8,442 bases of DNA from an uncultured Chloroflexota bacterium (GTDB lineage Bacteria; Chloroflexota; Anaerolineae; Aggregatilineales; Phototrophicaceae), in assembly GCA_903904765.1 (NCBI GenBank), contig CAIVEA010000506.1:1-8442 (forward strand), read 5' to 3'. The position numbers and the translations under genes are program-made. This document shows, piece by piece, positions 1 to 5,101 of this stretch. The notes beneath the pieces were generated by a model. It had not been told where the DNA came from, ran no database searches, and was given only the letters and a program-made list of their open reading frames with translations. How positions within the stretch are numbered: position 1 is the first letter of the stretch; the number at the start of each line of letters is the position of its first letter.

Positions 1-996
1 GGCGGCGGTGATGCTGGCGCGGTCAATGGCCTGAATGATGGCCTTACGGACACGCACATCACGCAGCGCGGGGTGGTTGTTGCCACTCTCGTCAATGTTG
101 AACCACAGCGCATCGGCGTACACGCCAGCGGTGTTGAACACTTCGGCGCCATCAATGGCCTGATAGCCCGCCAGCATGTCGTTCTGCCAGTTGAAGGCCA
201 CGTCAATTTCGCCGGTTTCCAGCGCGTTCTGCATCTGGGCCGATTCGAGGATGAACTTGGCAATAACCTTGGGGAAAGCCGGAGCCTGACCCACCCAGTT
301 CGGGTTAGCGGAGAAGGTGATATTGTCACCCTTCGTCCAGCTTTCCAGCATATACGGGCCGAAGCCGACATAGCCTTCGCCAGTGGTGAAGAAAGGCAGG
401 CCGTCAACCGTACCGCCATTGGCATCCATCAACGGCTGAACAACGTGCGCCGGATACTGGCACTGCGGCATCACGGTGATGTTGTCGCTGCCGAGGAAGT
501 CCGGGTAAGGCTTGTTGAAGGTCTGAACAATGGTCAGATCGTCCACTTTTTCCATGCTGGCAACAACCGAAGGATAGTCGCTGCGGAAAATCGAACCGGT
601 GCTGGTATCGGTGAACAGCTTGTGACCAAACAGGCAGTCATCGGTGGTGATAGCTTCGCCATCCGACCACTTCAGGCCTTCCTTGAGCTTGTGGGTGACG
701 ACAGTATTGCCGTTGGCATCCGTTGTGACCATGCCATTTTCAACCGAGGGGATTTCGGCCATCATATCCGTATGGGGCTTGTAGCTGCTGTCCCACCCGT
801 AAGCCTTACGCGCATAGAACTGATTGAGCAGTTGGCTGAAGGTGGAAGTGCTGCCATCACCCAACTGATCCGGTTCCTGCTCCCAACCCAACACGAGTAC
901 ACTCTCGTCCTGCGCGTGTGCCACGCCGACGAGCAACCCCAGCATGAAAACCAGCACGAGGCTCATGCTGAGCAGACGCTTGCTGTTTCCTAACAT
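1..996 (-). CDS. ABC transporter substrate-binding protein, family 5 (peptide/solute), C-terminus cut off
   Basis: This is the extracytoplasmic binding component of an oligopeptide/nickel-type ABC importer. It captures a solute, probably a peptide, and delivers it to the membrane permease. Only the N-terminal 332 codons are in the window, and family members usually have about 500-600 residues. The start ATG (994-996) follows AAGGAG at 1003-1008. Residues 1-28 form a signal peptide (KR, hydrophobic core LVLVFMLGLLVGVA, AHA before Q29) with no lipobox cysteine. Residues 103-120 carry the family signature KLKEGLKWSDGEAITTDD, a later segment reads GYVGFGPYMLESW, and residues 316-326 read VRKAIIQAIDR, the conserved segment of SBP_bac_5. 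The permease and ATPase genes would be expected beyond the left edge; this is inference. The substrate cannot be told from sequence. Confidence 0.93.
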   Translation of the reverse strand, partial: MLGNSKRLLSMSLVLVFMLGLLVGVAHAQDESVLVLGWEQEPDQLGDGSTSTFSQLLNQFYARKAYGWDSSYKPHTDMMAEIPSVENGMVTTDANGNTVVTHKLKEGLKWSDGEAITTDDCLFGHKLFTDTSTGSIFRSDYPSVVASMEKVDDLTIVQTFNKPYPDFLGSDNITVMPQCQYPAHVVQPLMDANGGTVDGLPFFTTGEGYVGFGPYMLESWTKGDNITFSANPNWVGQAPAFPKVIAKFILESAQMQNALETGEIDVAFNWQNDMLAGYQAIDGAEVFNTAGVYADALWFNIDESGNNHPALRDVRVRKAIIQAIDRASITAA

Positions 997-1067
997 CTTG
1001 CTCTCCTTATAAATCTAACTTCGCCGATATAGTGCCGTGCAAAAACACGCCACTCGTGAGCTACAGA

Positions 1068-1096
1068 AGCATAACATATCCACAAGGGACGGGCAA
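1068..1096 (-). promoter_or_regulatory. Candidate sigma-70-type promoter of the solute-binding protein gene
   Basis: On the minus strand TTGCCC (1091-1096) and TATGCT (1068-1073) are separated by 17 nt. An overlapping alternative is TTGCTT (1095-1100) with TATGTT (1073-1078) at 16 nt. Either gives a leader of about 65 nt before the ribosome binding site at 1003-1008. The call rests on hexamer matches only. Confidence 0.45.
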
Positions 1097-1348
1097 GCAA
1101 ACGCGCTCATAAAAAAACGTTAGCTTGTTTTGTTCACATTAACCGGATGAACAACCCATCCCGCAAGAAGATGCCCTTCTATCGCTGTTCTATGAATACT
1201 CACCCCGCGCCTATCCGGTTCATTCTCATTAACTTCTAGTTTGACAGGCAAAGCGTAATAAAAAGCGCAGGCTTGTTAGCTTTCACCCTAACTATTGGGG
1301 GCATGGCTCCCACCGAATGCGCGTACCCTGAACAGGGTAAAAGTCAGC

Positions 1349-1354
1349 GGAGGT
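1349..1354 (+). promoter_or_regulatory. Ribosome binding site that decides the start of the small membrane protein
   Basis: GGAGGT lies 5 nt before the ATG at 1360 and only 2 nt before the adjacent ATG at 1357. It favours 1360. It argues against the upstream in-frame starts TTG 1273 and ATG 1303, which have no such site. Confidence 0.7.
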
Positions 1355-1359
1355 GCATG

Positions 1360-1875
1360 ATGTTGCGTCCGAATCCGATCGTTCGTCTGGTAGCAGATGC
1401 GCCGTTTGATGCAGGTGATGTGGCGGCCAACGGTCACGCACACCTCAGCCCCGAACAGCGCACCCGTCTGCAACGTCAGCGGACGCTGCACTTGGGAATG
1501 TGGCTGGCGCTGCTCAGCGGTTGGCTGCTGCTGACCGAGGCGCTGTGGCTGCATCCGGGGCTGGCGGCGGCGGGCGCGGCGATCATCGCGGCGGTGCTGG
1601 TGCTGAACCTGATGCGTGACCATGATGATTTGAGCGCACCCGTCATGATGGCGCAGGGCGTGGTACATATCGAAGCATCCGCTTGGCCGCGAGCGCGGCT
1701 GAACGTTGGCGGGCAAATCTTCAACCTGCCCCGTCGCTGGCAACGGTTGCTGACCTCAGGCGTAGTCTACCGCGTGTACTACACAGCTGGCAGCCGTGTA
1801 CTCCTCAGCGCCGAATACGCGCCTGTGACGCATGCTCCGCTGCCCACCCGCCATGTGACCGGACGATTCTTGTAG
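1360..1875 (+). CDS. Small hypothetical membrane protein with two transmembrane segments
   Basis: I do not recognise this 171-residue protein by function. A polar N-terminus of about 45 residues includes NGHAHLSPEQRTRLQRQR, a basic amphipathic stretch. Two hydrophobic segments follow at about residues 46-63 (GMWLALLSGWLLLTEALW) and 68-84 (LAAAGAAIIAAVLVLNL), joined by a very short turn, so they probably form a helical hairpin. The remaining 85 or so residues are soluble and look beta-rich, with a GGQIFNLPRRW stretch and a tail motif YRVYYTAGSRVLLSAEY. With this topology both soluble ends lie on the same side, probably the cytoplasm. The start at 1360 is chosen from the Shine-Dalgarno at 1349-1354. 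It ends 33 nt before a strong hairpin shared with the next, convergent gene. The layout recalls small uncharacterised membrane proteins of Chloroflexota, but that comparison is from memory. Confidence 0.75.
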   Translation: MLRPNPIVRLVADAPFDAGDVAANGHAHLSPEQRTRLQRQRTLHLGMWLALLSGWLLLTEALWLHPGLAAAGAAIIAAVLVLNLMRDHDDLSAPVMMAQGVVHIEASAWPRARLNVGGQIFNLPRRWQRLLTSGVVYRVYYTAGSRVLLSAEYAPVTHAPLPTRHVTGRFL

Positions 1876-1908
1876 CCTGTAACCGACGATGTGAGGGGTT
1901 GAGAAACG

Positions 1909-1946
1909 AAGCGCCCCCGCTGGAACACTTTCCAGCGGGGGCGCTT
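1909..1946. terminator. Bidirectional intrinsic terminator between convergent genes
   Basis: A perfect 17-bp inverted repeat (arms 1909-1925 and 1930-1946, loop CACT) has a GC-rich core flanked by AA/TT. It lies 33 nt after the stop of the plus-strand membrane protein and 4 nt after the stop of the minus-strand 81-residue gene, so it is well placed to end both transcripts. The T-tract is short on both sides (TT inside the stem; CGTTTC beyond it on the minus strand). Confidence 0.85.
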
Positions 1947-1950
1947 GTGG

Positions 1951-2196
1951 TTAGTGGAGATTGCCGGAATTGCCGTTATAGTGGATGATGCTCGCCCAGT
2001 CCCCGAAGCGGACGTAATCTTCAGCGAGTTTGTATTCCTCGGCGCTCAGCCCCAGTTCCATCGCCACATCCAGCACGTTATCTATAAAACGTTCTGGCTC
2101 AGCCATCATGTATTCCATAATCATCTTGGCGTAGAACGCCCCCGGAGGACGCTTGATGCCTGAATTGCGGTTCTTGCCAAAAGTGGTGGCGGTCAT
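1951..2196 (-). CDS. Small hypothetical protein, 81 residues
   Basis: I do not recognise this protein. It is 81 residues with a basic, polar N-terminus (FGKNRNSGIKRPPG). An acidic, probably helical body follows (ERFIDNVLDVAMELGLSAEEYKLAEDYVRFGDWASI), and the C-terminus is glycine/asparagine-rich. There is no signal peptide, membrane segment or cysteine, so a small cytoplasmic protein is expected. A real gene is supported by AAGGAG 11 nt before the ATG at 2194-2196, by a terminator hairpin starting 4 nt after the TAA stop, and by a good promoter candidate upstream. A downstream in-frame ATG before IMEYMM is possible but has no clear ribosome binding site. The helical body could be a protein-interaction module; nothing more can be said. 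Confidence 0.7.
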   Translation of the reverse strand: MTATTFGKNRNSGIKRPPGAFYAKMIMEYMMAEPERFIDNVLDVAMELGLSAEEYKLAEDYVRFGDWASIIHYNGNSGNLH

Positions 2197-2494
2197 GCTG
2201 GCGTTCGCTCCTTATCCTGAGAACCAGTTGATTGAACGACGACTACACGGACGGGGCGAGGAATGCTTTTACGGGCGATTTCAGATCGAAATACGGAAAC
2301 GCATCAGGGATAGGCCGAATGGGAATAGTGCGTTATTTCCCGGTCGTGATGGAGGTGCTTTTGCCCATCATACCCGAACAGGTGAGCGCCTTCCAGTGGC
2401 TATTCGGATACCCTCACACAGTTTCCATCCAAATGAATAGGGTGTCTTGAGGGCTATCCCCTAAAGCGCAGTCACCAGATCGAACACATGCTAT

Positions 2495-2522
2495 AGTATA
2501 ACAGAAAATATACTTTTTACAA
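2495..2522 (-). promoter_or_regulatory. Strong promoter candidate pointing left, toward the 81-residue gene
   Basis: On the minus strand TTGTAA (2517-2522) and TATACT (2495-2500) lie 16 nt apart in AT-rich DNA. This is the best sigma-70-like match in the window. Transcription would start near 2488, leaving an unusually long leader of about 290 nt before the ATG at 2196. Confidence 0.55.
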
Positions 2523-2560
2523 ACACAAAAGAAACATTTTTATCCTGTATTCACAAAAAG

Positions 2561-2589
2561 TTTACGGAAGCCCCCATGATGCCTAATAA
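2561..2589 (+). promoter_or_regulatory. Promoter candidate for the histidine kinase gene
   Basis: TTTACG (2561-2566) and TAATAA (2584-2589) have the ideal 17-nt spacing. The predicted start near 2596 gives a leader of about 200 nt containing several inverted repeats. The -35 box lies 38 nt from that of the leftward promoter, so the two could share regulators. Confidence 0.45.
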
Positions 2590-2644
2590 CCCGGAGAGCA
2601 GGTCTTAACGGTTCTGGCTTCAAAACAGATTAAAATAAAAGATA

Positions 2645-2743
2645 AGACGTTCTACGTCTATTGCTTGCAGATGTGTGTCATGCTGCCACTGTCCGGGACA
2701 TCGGCAGATCAGGTGAGGTTGATGCGTCCCGCATCGGCCTGCC
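2645..2743 (+). promoter_or_regulatory. Structured leader upstream of the kinase: operator-like palindromes or RNA hairpins
   Basis: Three inverted repeats lie between the promoter candidate and the kinase start. The first is AGACGT-TCT-ACGTCT at 2645-2659. The second is a symmetric 25-bp palindrome at 2683-2707, CTGCC-AC-TGTCC-G-GGACA-TC-GGCAG, in which only the AC/TC positions and the centre are unpaired. The third is GATGCG-TCC-CGCATC at 2721-2735. The GGCAG at 2703-2707 could pair instead with CTGCC at 2739-2743, enclosing the third hairpin, so two folds exclude each other. Whether these act as protein operators or as an RNA switch is open; no known riboswitch class is recognised. Confidence 0.4.
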
Positions 2744-2794
2744 AGAAGATTATCGTGTATTTTTACCAGCCCTATCATCGGGGGAGAACACCCA

Positions 2795-4213
2795 ATGCCC
2801 AACGCTGCGCTCCCACCACTCCCCCTTGATCCTCGCCGGATTCAAGAGCAGATGGTTGAACACAGCACCACTTGTATGATGCTGATGGATGCCCGCCATG
2901 CAGACATGCCGATTGTTTACGCCAACCGCGCTTTCGAGCGTCTGACCGGATACACCGCCGCCGAAATGTGCGGGCAAAGTGCATATTTTTTGCAAGTGGA
3001 GGCCAACCCGTCAGCGGAGCGTGACCGCCTGCAACGCGAATTAGAAGCCAACGGTGAAATCATCGTCGTGCAGCGCACCCGCCGCAAAAACGATTCCATC
3101 TTCTGGGCGGAAGTGCGGTTGTCCCCCATCCGTGAGGAGGACGGGGCGATCACGCACTTCATGACGATTCTGACTGATGTGACCCATCGCCAGCAGAACA
3201 ATGCAAACGAACTAAAATTCCACGCCTTCCTCGATCAATCAGTAGATGGATTATTCTTGACGGATGAACAGGGAGCCATCATCGAGTGGAACCTCAGCAT
3301 GGTGAGAATCACTGGAATCCCGGTCGCCGAAGCCGTTGGCAAAATGGTATGGGATGTGCAGTTTCGGGTAATACCCGATGAGCGCAAGTCGCTCACTCTC
3401 CGCGCTCATCTGGAGCAAATCACCCGCGAAGCACTCCGCACGGGCAAACGCCAGTGGTCAGAGATACCGATAGAAGTGTGGATACAGCGCCCCGACGGTT
3501 CGCGCCGCATGATGCAGTCCAGTTCTTTCTTGATCGAAACATCACAAGGCAACCGGATCGCAGCCATTTCACGGGACATCACCGAACTAAAACAGAACGA
3601 AGAAGCCTTGCGCGAAAGCCAGATCAGGCTGGCGCGGGCGCAGCGCATCGCCCATCTGGGCGATTGGGACTTCGATGTCATCACAAGCGCAGTCACATGG
3701 TCGGATGAAACCTATCGCTTGTTCGGCTACCGCCCGCATGAAGTTCCCGTCACACTTGATCTGTTCCTGTCCGCCGTTCACACCGATGATCGGGCGCGGG
3801 TGGAACAAGCCATTGCAGACAGCCTTGAGCGCGACCTCCCTTATTCGCTCGATCATCGCATTCGATTGCCAGATGGTCGCGAACGCATCGTACATGATGA
3901 TGGCGAAGTGGTACGGGACGAAGCGGGGAAGCCGATTCGCATGATCGGCACAATATTGGACATCACCGAACTGAAGCGGAAAGAAGAAGCGTTGCGCGAA
4001 AGCCAGATCAGACTGGCGCGGGCGCAGCGCATCGCCCATCTGGGCGATTGGGATTTCGATGTCGCCACAGGCGCGATCACATGGTCGGATGAAACCTTCC
4101 GCATATTCGGCTATCGCCCGCATGAAGTGTCCATCACTTACGATCTGTTTCTGAACGCCTCGCACCCCGATGACCAGACGCGACTGGCACAGGCTGTGAA
4201 AGACAGCCTTTAA
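2795..4213 (+). CDS. Multi-PAS sensor histidine kinase, N-terminal part, ended by a premature in-frame TAA
   Basis: This is the sensory half (472 residues) of a cytoplasmic two-component kinase; there is no signal peptide or membrane segment. The ATG at 2795 follows GGGGAG (2781-2786) at 8 nt. PAS1 spans about residues 15-132 and is LOV-like (VYANRAFERLTGYTAAEM, then FLQ at 65-67). It has Ala63 where LOV domains carry the photoactive cysteine, and Thr95, Ala105 and Leu126 at usual flavin-contact positions. PAS2 spans about 140-266. PAS3 (about 270-394) and the start of PAS4 (from about 398) are near-identical repeats containing QRIAHLGDWDFDV and WSDET. The frame stops at TAA 4211-4213 in the middle of PAS4, but the same frame continues directly into the rest of PAS4 and the kinase core. 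As it stands the product has sensors but no catalytic domain. It is either a fragment of a recently broken gene or a stand-alone sensor polypeptide. Confidence 0.88.
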   Translation: MPNAALPPLPLDPRRIQEQMVEHSTTCMMLMDARHADMPIVYANRAFERLTGYTAAEMCGQSAYFLQVEANPSAERDRLQRELEANGEIIVVQRTRRKNDSIFWAEVRLSPIREEDGAITHFMTILTDVTHRQQNNANELKFHAFLDQSVDGLFLTDEQGAIIEWNLSMVRITGIPVAEAVGKMVWDVQFRVIPDERKSLTLRAHLEQITREALRTGKRQWSEIPIEVWIQRPDGSRRMMQSSSFLIETSQGNRIAAISRDITELKQNEEALRESQIRLARAQRIAHLGDWDFDVITSAVTWSDETYRLFGYRPHEVPVTLDLFLSAVHTDDRARVEQAIADSLERDLPYSLDHRIRLPDGRERIVHDDGEVVRDEAGKPIRMIGTILDITELKRKEEALRESQIRLARAQRIAHLGDWDFDVATGAITWSDETFRIFGYRPHEVSITYDLFLNASHPDDQTRLAQAVKDSL

Positions 4214-4342
4214 CGCAATGTGCCGTATTCGATAGATCATCGCATCCTCCTGCCGGATGGCCGCGAACGGATTGTGCATGACACGGGCGAGGTGATACGG
4301 GACGAGACGGGCAAGCCCATTCGCATGATTGGCACCACGCTG
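3575..4342 (+). repeat. Tandem duplication of a 384-bp PAS module
   Basis: Two direct copies, 3575-3958 and 3959-4342, each encode 128 residues comprising one PAS/PAC module plus its linker. The period is exactly 384 nt without indels. Identity is very high in places, for example 67 of 69 bases match between 3611-3679 and 3995-4063, while other parts have drifted. The second copy holds the premature TAA where the first has GAG. Confidence 0.92.
4211..4213 (+). other. In-frame nonsense codon (TAA) inside the histidine kinase reading frame
   Basis: The aligned codon in the preceding repeat copy is GAG (Glu, 3827-3829). Flanking residues match on both sides: DSL before, then R..PYS.DHRI after. 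The reading frame does not shift, since 4220 and 2795 differ by a multiple of three. A single base change from GAA, CAA or AAA would explain it. Confidence 0.95.
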
Positions 4343-5101
4343 GACATCACCGAACGCAAACTGGCCGACCAGCGCCAGATCGAACTGGTGCTGGAAAAAG
4401 AACGCATCAACATGCTCACACGCTTCATCCGCGATGCGGCCCACGAGTTCCGAACGCCGCTGTCCATCATCAACTCGGCAACCTACCTGCTCACCCGTTC
4501 CGACAAAGAAATGGTGCGCCAGAGCAAAGCCAATGTGATTGAACAACAGATCAAGCGGGTGACGCGCTTGCTGGACGGACTCATGCTGCTGGTACGACTG
4601 GAAAGCAGCGAACAGATGCAGATGAATCCCGTGAATCTGGAGACGCTGCTGGCTACAGAGTGCAAATTCGCCCATGACAACTTCGGCACCCACCCCGTAA
4701 TCCGGTGCGTGCCGCCCGCAGACATCCCCTTTCTACAAGGCGATTCTCATCTACTCGGCGAAGCATTCCGCCAACTCATAGACAATGCCATGCGTTTCAC
4801 ACCCGCTGAAGGGGTGGTGACAATCACGGGTGGGATCGAAGAAGGGATGATCTGGGTGGAGGTGGCGGATACCGGCATGGGTATCCCCGCCGAAGACCTC
4901 TCGAAAATCTTCACCACCTTCTGGCGGCGAGATGACGCACATTCGACAGCCGGGTTCGGGCTGGGGCTGTCTATCGTGCGCCGCATCATCGAACGGCACG
5001 GCGGGCATGTGCAGGTACGCAGTCGCATCGGTGAAGGGACGCACATCCGGGTCAACCTGCCCATCGTCAGTCACTCATCCAGCGCAACCTTCAGCGTATA
5101 G
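4220..5101 (+). CDS. Histidine kinase C-terminal part: half PAS, HisKA and HATPase catalytic core
   Basis: This continues the same frame after the TAA at 4211-4213 and encodes the catalytic half of the kinase, which autophosphorylates on histidine using ATP. From a nominal GTG start it has 293 residues. These are the second half of PAS4 (1-45), a coiled linker (46-68), HisKA with phospho-acceptor His75 in DAAHEFRTPL, and HATPase_c with N-box QLIDNAMRF (Asn189), G1 DTGMGI (217-222), F-box FTTFWRR and G2 GFGLGL (245-250). All catalytic motifs are intact. There is no receiver domain, and no response regulator gene lies nearby. The GTG has no visible Shine-Dalgarno, and later ATGs at 4325 and 4412 have none either. 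Separate translation would therefore depend on reinitiation after the stop 6 nt upstream, or on readthrough. Alternatively this is the tail of a pseudogene, or the stop is a sequence error. Its last 31 bp overlap the end of the convergent protease gene. Confidence 0.87.
   Translation: MPYSIDHRILLPDGRERIVHDTGEVIRDETGKPIRMIGTTLDITERKLADQRQIELVLEKERINMLTRFIRDAAHEFRTPLSIINSATYLLTRSDKEMVRQSKANVIEQQIKRVTRLLDGLMLLVRLESSEQMQMNPVNLETLLATECKFAHDNFGTHPVIRCVPPADIPFLQGDSHLLGEAFRQLIDNAMRFTPAEGVVTITGGIEEGMIWVEVADTGMGIPAEDLSKIFTTFWRRDDAHSTAGFGLGLSIVRRIIERHGGHVQVRSRIGEGTHIRVNLPIVSHSSSATFSV

Larger units (their letters stand above)
997..1359. other. Non-coding stretch between divergent genes, with an 8-bp inverted repeat
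   Basis: This stretch separates the solute-binding protein (leftward) from the small membrane protein (rightward). It holds the leftward promoter and ribosome binding site near its left end, and a perfect 8-bp inverted repeat: AACCGGAT at 1141-1148 and ATCCGGTT at 1213-1220, 64 nt apart, possibly a pair of operator half-sites. A TTGACA lies at 1241-1246 on the plus strand, but I find no good -10 box at the right distance, so the rightward promoter is not assigned. I see no supported gene here. Confidence 0.5.
2197..2794. other. Long non-coding region between divergent genes, with an AT-rich promoter island
   Basis: This region separates the 81-residue gene (leftward) from the histidine kinase (rightward). 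The segment at about 2490-2590 is much more AT-rich than the rest and carries two outward-pointing promoter candidates. The left part, about 290 nt, would be the leader of the 81-residue gene. It includes a possible stem (CTATTC-GGAT at 2400-2409 with ATCC at 2427-2430 and GAATAG at 2435-2440) and a second -10-like TATGAT on the minus strand (2367-2372). Short open frames at 2153-2450 lack ribosome binding sites and family resemblance. I recognise no known riboswitch or RNA gene. Confidence 0.55.

Noticed and set aside
73..993. 306-codon open frame on the plus strand
   Set aside because: It is antisense to the solute-binding protein, which has a signal peptide, a ribosome binding site and family motifs. 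The antisense frame is open because of GC-biased codon use and resembles nothing.
1273..1359. N-terminal extension of the small membrane protein from TTG 1273 or ATG 1303
   Set aside because: The strong GGAGGT at 1349-1354 lies just before ATG 1360. The extension has no ribosome binding site, and a cytoplasmic, uncleaved start fits better.
2153..2450. Two short plus-strand frames in the intergenic region
   Set aside because: They have no ribosome binding site, no homology that I recognise and low-complexity composition. The first overlaps the start of the better-supported 81-residue gene.
2645..2794. Known riboswitch (c-di-GMP, cobalamin, TPP or similar) upstream of the kinase
   Set aside because: I could not find the conserved core bases of any class that I know. 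Only simple inverted repeats are present.
4211..4213. Stop codon reassignment or selenocysteine/pyrrolysine decoding
   Set aside because: The codon is TAA, which is not used for selenocysteine or pyrrolysine. TAA also ends the 81-residue gene at 1951-1953 right before its terminator, so it is a normal stop in this genome.
3587..4693. 368-codon open frame on the minus strand across the kinase gene
   Set aside because: It is a mirror of the PAS duplication and kinase core; its own internal repeats simply reflect the 384-bp duplication. It has no ribosome binding site or recognisable domain.
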